Below are positions 19,886 through 29,477 of a stretch of DNA of 64,000 nt, one piece after another. Location of the stretch: assembly GCF_025950085.1 (NCBI RefSeq), contig NZ_JAPDDS010000001.1, forward strand, positions 786,608-850,607. Direction: 5' to 3'. The position numbers were made by a program, and so were the translations under genes. The notes beneath the pieces were generated by a model. The model made no database searches, was not told where the DNA came from, and saw nothing but the letters and a program-made list of their open reading frames with translations. This DNA is from Luteolibacter flavescens. GTDB lineage: Bacteria; Verrucomicrobiota; Verrucomicrobiia; Verrucomicrobiales; Akkermansiaceae. Each line of letters begins with the position of its first letter. Within the stretch, counting starts at the first letter, position 1.

Positions 19886-20952
19886 ACCTCGACGACATCC
19901 GCAAGAACATCGACCAGATCGATGGCCAGCTCCTCGATCTCCTCTCCGACCGTGCCGACCTGGTCCACCAGGTGGGCGAGGTGAAGAAACGGGACGGCCT
20001 CCAGATCTACGCCCCGGAGCGCGAGGAAGCGCTTTTGCGCCGCCTGATCGAGCGGAACAAGGGCCGCCTGCCGGAGAAGTCGATCCGCGCGATCTATCGC
20101 GAGATCATGTCCGCGGCGCTCGCGCTGGAGGACGACCTGAAGATCGCCTATCTCGGCCCCGAGGGCTCGTGGACCCATCAGGCCGCCATCAAGAAATTTG
20201 GCCACTCGGTGGACTACACGCCGCTGCCGAATTTCTTCGAGGTCTTCGACCAGGTCGCCCGCCGCCGCGCCGATTACGGCGTCGTCCCAATCGAGAATTC
20301 CACCGAAGGCGCGGTCTCGCACACGCTGGATCTATTCGTCGATTCGCCTCTCCAGATCTGCGCGCAGATTCTGCTGCGCATCGAGAATTGCCTAATGGCG
20401 GACGTTCCCCGCGAGCAGATCAGGACGCTTTACTCGCACCCGCAGGCACTGGCCCAGTGCCGCGGCTGGATCCTGAAGCATTTCCCGAAGGCGGATCTCG
20501 TCGAGGTCTCCTCCACCACGCGCGCCGCCCAGCTTGCCAAGGAAAACGCCGCCGACGGTGCCGCCGCCATCGGCAGCCCCGCCGCCGCGGAGATGTACGG
20601 GCTGACGGTGATCGAGGAGTCGATCCAGGACCGCGCGACGAATACCACGCGTTTCCTGGTGATCGGCGAGAAGACCTGCCCGCCCACCGGCAACGACCGG
20701 ACGTCGCTGCTCTTCGCCATCCATGACCGCCCGGGCTCGCTGGTCCGCGCGCTCCAGGCCTTCGACCAATTCCACATCAACATGTCGAAGATCGAGTCCC
20801 GCCCCTCCAAGCGGAAGGACTGGGAATACATCTTCTACGTCGATCTTTCCGGCCACTGCCAAGACCCGGTGGTGAAGGGTGGAATTGAGGAACTGGAGAA
20901 GCACTGCTCCATGGTCAAGTTGCTCGGGTCGTATCCCGACGCGGGCGAGTGA
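19882..20952 (+). CDS. pheA: Bifunctional chorismate mutase / prephenate dehydratase
   Basis: Converts chorismate to prephenate and prephenate to phenylpyruvate, the branch to phenylalanine. Residues 1-85 form an AroQ-type chorismate mutase ([22 protein letters not shown], then [13 protein letters not shown]). The dehydratase domain runs from about 88 ([15 protein letters not shown]) to 265 and holds [12 protein letters not shown] and the catalytic NTTRFLVIG. The C-terminal ACT domain ([16 protein letters not shown], then the ESRP motif) is the phenylalanine feedback site. GTG at 19882 overlaps the scpB TGA by four bases, which points to translational coupling. Repetitive, gene-free DNA follows. 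Confidence 0.95.
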   Translation: MNLDDIRKNIDQIDGQLLDLLSDRADLVHQVGEVKKRDGLQIYAPEREEALLRRLIERNKGRLPEKSIRAIYREIMSAALALEDDLKIAYLGPEGSWTHQAAIKKFGHSVDYTPLPNFFEVFDQVARRRADYGVVPIENSTEGAVSHTLDLFVDSPLQICAQILLRIENCLMADVPREQIRTLYSHPQALAQCRGWILKHFPKADLVEVSSTTRAAQLAKENAADGAAAIGSPAAAEMYGLTVIEESIQDRATNTTRFLVIGEKTCPPTGNDRTSLLFAIHDRPGSLVRALQAFDQFHINMSKIESRPSKRKDWEYIFYVDLSGHCQDPVVKGGIEELEKHCSMVKLLGSYPDAGE

Positions 20953-20970
20953 CAAGGCTGGCAATCTAAT

Positions 20971-21241
20971 CGGCGGAGCCGGCTCCGCCGATCCTGTGCC
21001 CCCTGGGAGCGCGTGCCACTGGCACGCTTGGCAGGTAGGCGAACTTACAGAGAGAGCCGCCTCCATGGACACGCAACCGGGAAAGCACGCTCAACCCGTG
21101 CTTCGCTCGCCCATCCAAGCGAGCCGGAGGCACGCGCTCCCAGGAGGCACTCCGGTGAGGTGCGGCTTTTGCACGTCGTTCGCATGACCTTCCAAGCCGG
21201 CTGAAGCCAGCGCTCCCCGCTCCGCCGATCCAGTGCCCCCT
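20971..21241. repeat. Mosaic of palindromes and direct repeats in a gene-free stretch
   Basis: The 301 bases between pheA and the next gene hold no supported gene. Visible structure: a perfect 20-base palindrome (20971-20990, CGGCGGAGCC with its complement); a 21-base direct repeat at 20984-21004 and 21221-21241 with one mismatch (TCCGCCGATCC, T or A, GTGCCCCCT); a hairpin GCGTGCC-ACT-GGCACGC (21011-21027); and a 14-base inverted repeat pairing 21004-21017 with 21129-21142. The direct repeats bracket about 216 bases, like a small non-autonomous or REP-type element. No transposase or clear target duplication is seen. Confidence 0.6.
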
Positions 21242-21253
21242 CGGCGACAAGTC

Positions 21254-21931
21254 TCAGCGCCCTTTGACGAGGACCCCGTTCCAGAAGCCGGGGAGCTTCT
21301 CCGTGAGCTTGTCGAGGGCCTTCTTCTTGGCGTTCCGCTTGGAGCGCTCCTTGGCATTGTGCAGGTCCATTCCGGCGGTGAGGCCCTTGTTCGTGGCGCT
21401 CTCTTCCATCACTCCGTAAAGGTAGCCGGTGCGGGCGTCGCGGACCATGAGGGTTGCCGTTGCATTGACCGTGTAGCCATTCGTCGGGGCCAGACCCAGC
21501 GTCGCAATGCTCAGCGGCAGGAAAGCATCGCTGGAGCTCTCGCTGGTCTCAAAGCGATAGATTGCCACGAGATCCGCGCCGACCTTTCGCGCCTCGATAT
21601 CGAGATCGCGGTAGGACTTCACCTCGCTAAGAAGGGCCACGCGATTCAGGCTGACCAGGCCCGCCACGCCGGGGAGCGCGGAGGCGGCAGCAGCGTGGTC
21701 GGACTGCTCCACATCCGTCTCCGGGATCATGCGGAAGCCACTGTAGGAACTCTCGATCCTCGCCACCGCCACTCGCGCGGGGAAGCGGACCGTCGGGCGC
21801 GCATTCGAGACGGACTCGGTCGCGCCCGACGATCCTGGTGTCACGGGCAGGGAATAGCTCGCAGGCGTGTCGTACTGACAGGCACCATTGAGGAAAGCGG
21901 AGACGATCAGGGAGGCGCAGAAGCGGTTCAT
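21254..21931 (-). CDS. Putative lipoprotein of unknown function
   Basis: A 225-residue protein with a short signal sequence (MNRFCASLIVSAFLNGAC) whose Cys could be lipidated, although the -3 residue is Asn, so the lipobox is imperfect. The mature part has alternating beta strands and helices: VRFPARVAVARIESS, VDQSDHAAAASALPGVAGL-like segments with a LNRVALLSEVKSYRDLDIEARKVGADLVAIYRFET core, and NGYTVNATATLMVRDARTGYLYGVMEES. The pattern of a parameter protein that computes several cellular values (GADLVAIYRF, RTGYLYG) resembles CsgG/TolB-N type lipoproteins, but this is only a resemblance. ATG 21931 is chosen over one 21 bases upstream because it starts at the signal peptide. Confidence 0.65.
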   Translation of the reverse strand: MNRFCASLIVSAFLNGACQYDTPASYSLPVTPGSSGATESVSNARPTVRFPARVAVARIESSYSGFRMIPETDVEQSDHAAAASALPGVAGLVSLNRVALLSEVKSYRDLDIEARKVGADLVAIYRFETSESSSDAFLPLSIATLGLAPTNGYTVNATATLMVRDARTGYLYGVMEESATNKGLTAGMDLHNAKERSKRNAKKKALDKLTEKLPGFWNGVLVKGR

Positions 21932-22003
21932 CGCCGCGAAGGCTAAGGGCATTCGCTTCTATTCCATGAATCGAAAGCCGGGCACCATTCATCGACAGGG
22001 CCG

Positions 22004-23107
22004 ATGATGAGCACGCGCCGCCGATCTTCCGTGTTGGACCGATCTGCGTTCGATGTTCACGCTCCGTCCGTGCCCGACGCCTACGATCTCGCCCGCTCCC
22101 TGCTCTTCCGCCTCGATGCAGAAAACGCTCACCACCTGAGCCTGCGGGGGCTGCGATTGGCGGAGAAGACAGGCACACTGTCCGCGCTCTTTCCCTCCGA
22201 TGAGTTCTCGTCGCCAGCCGAAGTGATGGGCCTGCGGTTTCCGAATCGCGTCGGCCTCGCCGCGGGTCTGGACAAGGAAGGCAACACCATCGACGCACTG
22301 GGTCGTCTCGGCTTCGGCTTCGTCGAGATCGGCACCATCACCCCCCGGCCCCAAGCGGGAAATCCGAAGCCCCGGCTCTTCCGCCTCATCGAGCACGAGG
22401 CGATCATCAACCGCATGGGCTTCAACAACCCGGGCATCGCCGCCGGGGTGGCAAACGTCCGCCGTTCGAAGCACTTCCAAGGCGTGATCGGCTTCAATAT
22501 CGGCAAGAACAAGGACACGCCGAACGAGAATGCGGCCGATGACTACCTCATCTGCCTGAAGGCCGCCTACCCGGTGGCCGACTACATCGCCGTGAATCTT
22601 TCCTCGCCGAATACCCCCGGCCTGCGCGACCTGCAGGGCGAGGAAGCCTCGGCACGCCTGCTGGAGCGGCTGAAAAAGGAACAGGCCGCGCTCGAAAACG
22701 AGCACGGGAAGCGCGTCCCGTTGCTCTTCAAGGTGGCTCCGGATCTCGATCCGCCTCACGTCACCGCCTTGGCAAAGGTCTTCCTCGACGGCGGGCTCGA
22801 CGGCCTCATCGCCACGAATACCACGCTGGCCCGCGAGCCCGTGGCCGGTCACCCGCGCGCAAACGAGGCGGGCGGCCTCTCCGGCAAGCCGCTCACCCAG
22901 CGCAGCACCGAGATCATCCACGCCTTCGCCACGGAATTCGGAGGGAAGGTCCCCATCATCGGAGTCGGCGGCATTTCCTGTGCCGAAGACGCCGTGGACA
23001 AGATCCGCGCCGGGGCCAGCCTCGTGCAGATCTACTCCGCTTTCATTTACCAAGGCCCCCGGCTGGTCCGCGAATGCGTCCGGGCGGTCGATACTTTGGA
23101 CTTGTGA
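22004..23107 (+). CDS. pyrD: Dihydroorotate dehydrogenase (quinone), class 2
   Basis: Oxidises dihydroorotate to orotate in pyrimidine synthesis and passes electrons to membrane quinone through FMN. The 367-residue length and N-terminal helical segment (YDLARSLLFRLDAENAHHLSL) are those of the membrane-associated class 2. Family motifs: VGLAAGLDKEGNTIDAL, GFVEIGTITPRPQAGNPKPRLFRL, NRMGFNN, and VNLSSPNTPGLRDLQ, where the catalytic base is Ser as expected for class 2 (Cys in class 1). The C-terminal IIGVGGISCAEDAVDKIRAGASLVQIYSAFIYQGP binds the FMN phosphate. The first Met may not be the true start; the next one follows directly. Confidence 0.95.
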   Translation: MMSTRRRSSVLDRSAFDVHAPSVPDAYDLARSLLFRLDAENAHHLSLRGLRLAEKTGTLSALFPSDEFSSPAEVMGLRFPNRVGLAAGLDKEGNTIDALGRLGFGFVEIGTITPRPQAGNPKPRLFRLIEHEAIINRMGFNNPGIAAGVANVRRSKHFQGVIGFNIGKNKDTPNENAADDYLICLKAAYPVADYIAVNLSSPNTPGLRDLQGEEASARLLERLKKEQAALENEHGKRVPLLFKVAPDLDPPHVTALAKVFLDGGLDGLIATNTTLAREPVAGHPRANEAGGLSGKPLTQRSTEIIHAFATEFGGKVPIIGVGGISCAEDAVDKIRAGASLVQIYSAFIYQGPRLVRECVRAVDTLDL

Positions 23108-23207
23108 ATAAATTTTTCGGACGGAACGTCAGAACCGTCGCCGCATTCCGCCTTGCGCATCGAGCATTCTGGCGGAAGCAGTTCCACGTAACCGAACCAA
23201 TCGAACC

Positions 23208-23450
23208 ATGAAGAAATCCCTCGCTCTCCTCGCCGTCGCCTCCGCCTTCATCGGCACGAGCTGCCAGAACTACGGCCCGAACGCCAACCGCGGCGCCGCC
23301 ACCGGCGCGCTGATCGGTGCCGGTGCCGGTGCCATCATCGGCAACCAGTCCGGCCGTGCGCTGGAAGGTGCAGCCATCGGTGCCGCCGCAGGTGGTGTCG
23401 CCGGCGGTGCCTACGGCAATGCCCGTGACCAAGAGCAGCGCGGCTACTAA
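23208..23450 (+). CDS. Small glycine-zipper lipoprotein
   Basis: An 80-residue exported protein. The signal sequence MKKSLALLAVASAFIGTSC ends in a Cys that is probably lipidated. From residue 27 onward it is a glycine zipper: repeated GAxxGAxxGAxxG spacing (ATGALIGAGAGAIIGNQSG, then AAIGAAAGGVAGGAYG) that forms tightly packed helices in membranes. Proteins of this type (OsmB/Rcc01693-like, SlyB-like) sit in the outer membrane and are often stress-induced. It has its own terminator at 23478-23514. The exact role is unknown. Confidence 0.8.
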   Translation: MKKSLALLAVASAFIGTSCQNYGPNANRGAATGALIGAGAGAIIGNQSGRALEGAAIGAAAGGVAGGAYGNARDQEQRGY

Positions 23451-23477
23451 TTCGGTCCTCCGGACCTTGATTTCCCG

Positions 23478-23514
23478 TGCCGGGCAGGTCATCTCGACCT
23501 CGCCCGGCATTTTT
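23478..23514 (+). terminator. Intrinsic terminator after the glycine-zipper gene
   Basis: TGCCGGGC (23478-23485) pairs with GCCCGGCA (23502-23509), extended inside by AGGTC/GACCT (23486-23490 with 23496-23500) and one bulged C. Five T follow. It lies between the lipoprotein stop and the DsbD start. Confidence 0.8.
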
Positions 23515-23569
23515 GTGGGATAAATTCGCCTCCCTGCTCCTCTATTCACCAGTCACGACTGTTTTGACC

Positions 23570-25735
23570 ATGCGATTGCCCCGCCTTATCCTCGCCACAT
23601 TGCTTGCCTCCCTGCCTCTGGTGCAGGCGCAAGACGACCTCAGTCCCTTCGGAAACTTCGGAGGAGGCGAACAGCAGGAGCAGGTGCCGGCAACCGCGGA
23701 GATCGTCTCCGAAAACAAGGAAGTAGCGCCCGGAGAGCCCTTCCGCGTAGCCCTGAAGATCACCCACGCTCCGCACTGGCACACCTACTATGTGAACCCC
23801 GGCCAGGTCGGGTTCCCCCCTTCCATCGAGTGGGAGCTCCCGGAAGGAGCCACCGCGAGCGACCTGCAGTTCCCGGTCCCGACGCTCGGATTCGCTGCTG
23901 ACGCCCCTTTCTACGGCTACGATGGCGAGACTTGGTTCATCCAAACCATTACCCCGCCTGCCACGCTGAAGGCAGGTGAAACCTTCACCCTTTCCGGGGA
24001 GGCCTCGTGGCTGGCCTGCAAGGAAAGCTGCATCCCGGGTGACGCGGAACTGAAGCTCTCGCTGCCCGTCGCCACATCTGCCAGCCCGAATCCGGAGTCT
24101 GCCGATGGATTTGCCAAGGCCGACGCCGCCATGCCACAGAAGCACGGAGCTTGGATGGTGAATGCCAGCGGCAACGGCGACACCGTCACGCTGACCCTGA
24201 CTCCCGGTGAAGGCGCGGTCTCGCAGCCCGAGAACGTCCGGTTTTTCAGCAGCGACGCCCTTGAAGATGCTGCCAAGTCCCAGGAACTGACCAAGGACGG
24301 AGATTCCTGGAAACTCGTGGTCCATAGAAATCCCGAGACCGATCCGAAGCCAACTTCCATCTCCGGTATCCTCAAGTCCGACAACGGTTGGATCACTGGC
24401 AATCCGTCGAAAGGAATCACCCTCGATGCCATCGCCATCGGAGCCCCGGCAACAGACGGCGGCTCGGCCGGAGCTGCCAGTGCGGCAACCGAAGAACAAC
24501 CGGCACTGCTCCTGACCTTCGGCCTGATGTTCATCGGCGGATTGATCCTCAATCTGATGCCCTGCGTCTTCCCGGTGATCGGCCTGAAGATCATGGGCTT
24601 CGTGCAGCAGTCCGGCCATGACCGCTCAAAGGTGGTGAAGCACGGTCTCATCTTCACCTCCGGAGTGCTCGTTTCCTTCTGGCTGCTGTGCGCCCTGATG
24701 CTGGCTGGAGGCATCCGCAACTGGGGTGGCCAGCTCCAGAACCCGTGGGTCGTGCTTTCCCTGCTGCTCGTCATGCTGGTCTTCGGCCTCAGCATGTTCG
24801 GGATCTTCGAGATCGGCACCTCCGCCACCGGTGTAGGAGGCAAGCTCACCAACAAGGACGGCCTCTCCGGCACCTTCTTCTCGGGCATCCTGGCCACGGT
24901 GGTCGCCACTCCCTGCTCCGCGCCATTCCTCGGTACTGGCCTGAGTGCCACGGTGCAGCTCCCCACGCCATTGTTCCTCGCCAGCTTCACCTGCATGGCC
25001 CTGGGTCTCAGCCTGCCCTATCTCGTGCTGTCATTTTTCCCGGCCTTGGTGGACAAGCTCCCTCGCCCCGGCCCTTGGATGGAGTCCTTCAAGCAAGGGA
25101 TGTCCTTCCTGCTCTTCGCCACGGTGGCATATCTCGCGTGGGTTTACCTCCAGCAGGTGGGGGATCAGATCGCAGGGCAAAAGAGCCTCCATGTGCTGAT
25201 CGGGATCGCGGTCATCTCCGCCGCCTTCTGGATCCTCGGCCGCTGGTCGGTGCCCTACCGGACAGCGAAGGCCCGGGGCATCGGACGCGTCGCCGCTGCC
25301 GCCTTCTTCGTCACCGGCTTCATGCTGATGAAGCCTTCACCGGCTCCCGCAGCCGAGCTCGCCAGCTCCACCCAGATCCAGTGGGAGGAGTGGACGCAGG
25401 AAAAGCAGGACGCCCTGCTCAAGGAGGGCAAGTCGATCTACATCGACTACACCGCCCGCTGGTGCCTCACCTGCCAGACCAACAAGGCGGCGGCATACAC
25501 CGAAGAAACCGCGAAGTTTTTCAAGGCCCACGGCATCGTGGCGCTGAAGGCCGACAAGACCGTGGACAAGCCCGAGATCGACGCCGAGCTCAAGCGTCTC
25601 GGCAAGGTCGCGATCCCCGTGAACGTGCTCTACTCGAAGGGTGATCCTACACCACACGTCACCAACACGGTGCTGACCGCGGGTTATCTCCAAGGCTTCG
25701 TTCGCGATCACCTTGGCGAGCCGGTTGCACCATGA
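23570..25735 (+). CDS. dsbD: Protein-disulfide reductase, DsbD family
   Basis: Carries reducing power from cytosolic thioredoxin across the inner membrane to periplasmic disulfide reductases and cytochrome c assembly. The 721-residue protein has the full three-part layout. A signal peptide (ending VQAQ-DD) leads to the periplasmic immunoglobulin-like domain with a Cys pair in ASWLACKESC. The central eight-helix domain (about residues 315-590) holds the two essential Pro-Cys sites, NLMPCVFPV and VVATPCSAPF. The C-terminal thioredoxin domain has the redox site TARWCLTCQTN, followed by ALKADKT and a cis-Pro in AIPVN. ATG 23570 fits the signal peptide; an upstream frame extension runs through the terminator. 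Confidence 0.92.
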   Translation: MRLPRLILATLLASLPLVQAQDDLSPFGNFGGGEQQEQVPATAEIVSENKEVAPGEPFRVALKITHAPHWHTYYVNPGQVGFPPSIEWELPEGATASDLQFPVPTLGFAADAPFYGYDGETWFIQTITPPATLKAGETFTLSGEASWLACKESCIPGDAELKLSLPVATSASPNPESADGFAKADAAMPQKHGAWMVNASGNGDTVTLTLTPGEGAVSQPENVRFFSSDALEDAAKSQELTKDGDSWKLVVHRNPETDPKPTSISGILKSDNGWITGNPSKGITLDAIAIGAPATDGGSAGAASAATEEQPALLLTFGLMFIGGLILNLMPCVFPVIGLKIMGFVQQSGHDRSKVVKHGLIFTSGVLVSFWLLCALMLAGGIRNWGGQLQNPWVVLSLLLVMLVFGLSMFGIFEIGTSATGVGGKLTNKDGLSGTFFSGILATVVATPCSAPFLGTGLSATVQLPTPLFLASFTCMALGLSLPYLVLSFFPALVDKLPRPGPWMESFKQGMSFLLFATVAYLAWVYLQQVGDQIAGQKSLHVLIGIAVISAAFWILGRWSVPYRTAKARGIGRVAAAAFFVTGFMLMKPSPAPAAELASSTQIQWEEWTQEKQDALLKEGKSIYIDYTARWCLTCQTNKAAAYTEETAKFFKAHGIVALKADKTVDKPEIDAELKRLGKVAIPVNVLYSKGDPTPHVTNTVLTAGYLQGFVRDHLGEPVAP

Positions 25736-25783
25736 ACTCAATCCATTCTTCCCACTGGCACGGGCCGCGCTCATGCTCGGGAA

Positions 25784-27769
25784 GTGAGCGACATACCCCA
25801 GCTGGTCCTCGACGATCCTTGGCTTGAATCCCATGCCGGAGCGATCCGGCATCGCATCGACCGGTTCAAGGCCACCCTTGCCGACATCGAGGCCCGCAGC
25901 GGCAGTCTCGCAGCCCACTCCGCGGGGCACCAGCTCACCGGAATCCACCGTCAGGCCGATGGTGGATGGATGATCCGCGAGTGGCTTCCGAAGGCGAAAG
26001 CCGTGTCGCTCGTCGGCGATTTCAATGGCTGGAACCGCGAGAGCCATCCCCTCGCCCTCGCACGGGGCGGCGTGTGGCAGCTCCATCTCCCGGCAGGCAC
26101 GCTCGCCCACGGCCAGAAGGTCAAACTGCACGTCACGGGTGCGGACGGCACGCATCGCGACCGCATCCCGGCCTGCATCCTGCGCGCGGTGCAGGATCCG
26201 GAGACGCACGATTTCTCCGGCCAGATCTGGGAGCCAGAGGAGCGCTACCAGTGGCGGCACGACTTCGATCCCTCGTCGGTGAAGGTCCCGCTCATCTATG
26301 AAGCTCACGTCGGCATGTCGGGCGAGGAAGGCCGCGTGCATTCCTATCGCGAGTTCGCGAATGCCACGCTGCCACGCATCGCCGCGGGCGGCTACAATGT
26401 CGTCCAGCTCATGGCCGTGCAGGAGCACCCCTACTACGGGTCCTTCGGCTATCACGTCTCGTCGTTCTTCGCCCCGTCCTCGCGCTTCGGCACGCCGGAG
26501 GACCTGAAGTATCTCGTCGATACCGCCCATGGCCTCGGCATCGCCGTGCTGCTGGACATCGTCCATTCGCACGCGGTGAAGAACATCGCGGAGGGTCTCA
26601 ACGACCTCGATGGCTCGGGCAATCTCTACTTCCACGCCGACGACCGGGGAGATCACCCGCAGTGGGACTCGAAGGTCTTCGACTACGGCCGCTCCGAGGT
26701 CCGCCAGTTCCTGCTGTCGAATGTCCGCTACTGGCTGGAGGAGTTCCGCTTCGACGGCTTCCGCTTCGATGGCATTACCTCGATGCTCTACTGGCATCGC
26801 GGGATGGAGTCCTTTGACAACTACGACAAGTACTTCGTCCACGGCGTGGACCAGGAGGCCATCCTCTACCTGCAGCTCGCGACCACGCTGGCGAAGGAGC
26901 TGCGGCCCGGTGCGATCGTCGTGGCCGAGGACATGTCCGGCATGCCGGGTCTCTGCCGCCCGGTGAGCGAGGGCGGCGTCGGCTTCACCCACCGCCTCGC
27001 GATGGGCATTCCCGACTTCTGGATCAAGCTGCTGAAGCACACCCGCGACGAGGACTGGAACCTCGACGAAATCTGGGGCACGCTCGTCAACCGTCGCCAT
27101 GGGGAGGCAAACATCGCCTATGCCGAAAGCCACGACCAGGCGCTCGTCGGCGACAAGACCCTCGCCTTCTGGCTGATGGACGAGAAGATGTATTGGAACA
27201 TGGGCAAGGACGATCCCGACCCCGTGGTCGAGCGCGGCATCGCCCTGCACAAGATCATCCGCCTGCTCACCTTCGCCCTCGGTGGCGAAGGCTGGCTGAA
27301 TTTCATGGGCAATGAATTCGGCCACCCCGAGTGGCTGGATTTCCCACGCGAGGGCAATGGCTGGTCCTACCACTACTGCCGCCGCCAGTGGTCGCTCGCC
27401 GACAATCACGCGCTGAAGTACCCGTGGCTCGGTGCCTTCGACCGCGCGATGATCGAGACCGGCAAGCAGCATGGACTTCCGGGCGCGGACAGGCCGCAGA
27501 ACCTGTGGATGGACTACGAGCGGAAGATCATGTGCGCCCGTCGGGGCGATCTTGTCTTCGTCTTCAATCTGTCCGTGGACTGCTCCCAGCCGGACTTCCA
27601 GTTTCCCGTCCCGGGCTCCGGAGCCTACCGCCTCGTCCTCGACACGGATGCCCGCGAACTCGGTGGCCAAGGTCGCGTGGATGCGGGCATCGAGTATCCG
27701 GTCGATGAAAACGGCAAGCTGACGATCTACTCGCCGGCCCGCACGGCGATGGTTTTCGCGCCCGTCTGA
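25784..27769 (+). CDS. glgB: 1,4-alpha-glucan branching enzyme, eukaryote-like type
   Basis: Introduces alpha-1,6 branches into glycogen. The 661-residue protein has an N-terminal CBM48 (WMIREWLPKAKAVSLVGDFNGWN), then a GH13 barrel: YEAHVGMSGEEGRV, VLLDIVHSHAV, the nucleophile in FRFDGFRFDGITSM, the acid Glu in VVAEDMSGMPGLCRPV, and the transition-state Asp in AESHDQALVGDKT. NFMGNEFGHPEWLDFPREGNGWS is characteristic of the animal/plant/fungal branch of the family, not of E. coli-type GlgB. GTG 25784 is the start that gives the complete N-terminus. No other glycogen gene is near. Confidence 0.93.
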   Translation: MSDIPQLVLDDPWLESHAGAIRHRIDRFKATLADIEARSGSLAAHSAGHQLTGIHRQADGGWMIREWLPKAKAVSLVGDFNGWNRESHPLALARGGVWQLHLPAGTLAHGQKVKLHVTGADGTHRDRIPACILRAVQDPETHDFSGQIWEPEERYQWRHDFDPSSVKVPLIYEAHVGMSGEEGRVHSYREFANATLPRIAAGGYNVVQLMAVQEHPYYGSFGYHVSSFFAPSSRFGTPEDLKYLVDTAHGLGIAVLLDIVHSHAVKNIAEGLNDLDGSGNLYFHADDRGDHPQWDSKVFDYGRSEVRQFLLSNVRYWLEEFRFDGFRFDGITSMLYWHRGMESFDNYDKYFVHGVDQEAILYLQLATTLAKELRPGAIVVAEDMSGMPGLCRPVSEGGVGFTHRLAMGIPDFWIKLLKHTRDEDWNLDEIWGTLVNRRHGEANIAYAESHDQALVGDKTLAFWLMDEKMYWNMGKDDPDPVVERGIALHKIIRLLTFALGGEGWLNFMGNEFGHPEWLDFPREGNGWSYHYCRRQWSLADNHALKYPWLGAFDRAMIETGKQHGLPGADRPQNLWMDYERKIMCARRGDLVFVFNLSVDCSQPDFQFPVPGSGAYRLVLDTDARELGGQGRVDAGIEYPVDENGKLTIYSPARTAMVFAPV

Positions 27770-27921
27770 CGTCGGCTCGTGGGAGTGGCGAGCGCGGCGG
27801 GGTGAATCCCTCCGCGCTTTTTTCCAAACCCAAGACCAAGAGCGTCAATCCCACTTCCGCGCTCGACCTGCGGGGGCGCACTTTCAATTCTGGGCATCCG
27901 CCACCGATTTCCCAGAAGCCC

Positions 27922-29421
27922 ATGCCGCACTCCACGCACATCCAGAATCCCGACGTCATCATCATCGGCAGCGGCGTCATGTCGTCGAATCTCGCCGCGA
28001 TGCTGAAGCGGTTGGAGCCGGCGCTCACGATCCAGGTTTACGAGGCGACCGAGAAGCTGTCGCAGGAAAGCTCCGACGGCTGGAACAACGCGGGCACCGG
28101 CCACGCGGGCATCTGCGAGCTGAGCTACACGCCGAACCGCGAGAAGGACGGCAGCGTGAATGTCACCAAGGCGATCCAGATCTTCGAGCAATTCGAGCAC
28201 TCGAAGCAGTTCTGGAGCTACGCGGTGGCCACCGGCATGGCGGACAATCCGCGCGAATTCATCAATCCCGTCCCGCACCTCAGCTTCGTCCACGGGCAGG
28301 GCATGGTGGACTACCTGAAGGCCCGCTACGAGGGCATGGCGGCCCACCATTTCTTCCGCGAGATGGAGTTCAGCACAGACCGCGAGCGCATCGCGGGCTG
28401 GGCCCCTCTCCTCCTGGAGGGACGCAAGGACGTGCCGATCGCCGCGACCAAGATGGACGGCGGCACCGACGTGAATTTCGGTAACATTTCCCGCAAGCTG
28501 TTAGGCTGGCTGGAGAAGCAGCCGGGATGCGGCGTCTCCTCGAGCCACCGGGTGACCGACCTGACGAAATCCGGCGACCGCTGGGAAGTGCGCGTCAAGA
28601 ACCAGGCAACTGGCGAGAGCTTCGAGAACAACGCGAAGTTCGTCTTCGTCGGAGCCGGTGGCGGCAGCCTCTCCCTGCTCCAGAAGTCCGGCATCCCGGA
28701 AGCCAAGGGCCTCGGCGGCTTCCCGATCGGCGGGCAATGGCTGATCTGCGAGAACCCGGACGTGGTGGGCAAGCATCAGGCAAAGGTCTATGGCCAGCCG
28801 CTGGAGTCCGCCCCGACCATGGCCGTGCCGCACCTCGACACCCGCATCCTCGACGGGAAGAAGACCCTGCTCTTCGGCCCCTTCGCCGCATGGACCACGA
28901 AGTTCCTGCACAAGGAAGGCAGCTTCCTCGACCTGCCGCTCTCGGTGAAGCCGGACAACCTCGCCACGCTGGTCAAGATCGGCATCAGCAATCTCGAGCT
29001 CGTCAAATATCTCGTCCAGCAGGGCACCCAGAGCATGGCGGACCGGATGAACGTGCTCCACGTCTTCTATCCCGCCGCCAAGGCCGAAGACTGGAAGCTC
29101 ATCGACGCCGGCATCCGCGTGCAGGCGATCAAGAAGACCGATGGCGAAGCCGGCATCGTCCACTACGGCACCGAGGTCATCACGAATGCGGACCGCAGTA
29201 TCTCCGCCCTGCTGGGTGCCTCGCCCGGGGCCTCCGTCTCGGTCAATATCGTGCTGGAAGTGGTGAAGAAATGCTTCCCCCACCTCCTCGACACCCCGGA
29301 GGGCAAGGCCCGGATGAAGGAAATGATCCCGACCTGGGACGAAGACCTCACCAAGCCCGAGAACGCCGCGCGCTATGCCGAAGTCGCCCGCCGCGCGAAC
29401 GAATTGCTCGGCTTGGCCTGA
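27922..29421 (+). CDS. mqo: Malate:quinone oxidoreductase
   Basis: FAD enzyme on the inner face of the cytoplasmic membrane that oxidises malate to oxaloacetate and reduces quinone, an irreversible alternative to malate dehydrogenase. The 499-residue length is usual. The FAD loop is DVIIIGSGVMSSNLAAML near residue 10; the Mqo-specific DGWNNAGTGHAGICELSYTP follows near residue 55. VFVGAGGGSLSLLQKSGIPE and GGFPIGGQWL are also family signatures. The frame is open further upstream, but ATG 27922 begins the conserved part. It converges on the minus-strand gene ending at 29478, with no evident terminator in the 56-base gap. Confidence 0.95.
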   Translation: MPHSTHIQNPDVIIIGSGVMSSNLAAMLKRLEPALTIQVYEATEKLSQESSDGWNNAGTGHAGICELSYTPNREKDGSVNVTKAIQIFEQFEHSKQFWSYAVATGMADNPREFINPVPHLSFVHGQGMVDYLKARYEGMAAHHFFREMEFSTDRERIAGWAPLLLEGRKDVPIAATKMDGGTDVNFGNISRKLLGWLEKQPGCGVSSSHRVTDLTKSGDRWEVRVKNQATGESFENNAKFVFVGAGGGSLSLLQKSGIPEAKGLGGFPIGGQWLICENPDVVGKHQAKVYGQPLESAPTMAVPHLDTRILDGKKTLLFGPFAAWTTKFLHKEGSFLDLPLSVKPDNLATLVKIGISNLELVKYLVQQGTQSMADRMNVLHVFYPAAKAEDWKLIDAGIRVQAIKKTDGEAGIVHYGTEVITNADRSISALLGASPGASVSVNIVLEVVKKCFPHLLDTPEGKARMKEMIPTWDEDLTKPENAARYAEVARRANELLGLA

Positions 29422-29477
29422 GAATCATCGACCGTGAGCGTAGGCCAGCGCGCCTGATCAGGGCAATCGCAGTGCAA

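Noticed and set aside
20879..21250. Several short frames in the gene-free stretch after pheA
   Set aside because: They are translations of palindromes and repeats with Gly/Arg/Pro-rich products; none has a family match.
23285..23420. Repeated GGTGCC-type units resembling a tandem repeat
   Set aside because: They encode the glycine zipper of the lipoprotein, so the repetition is due to the protein.
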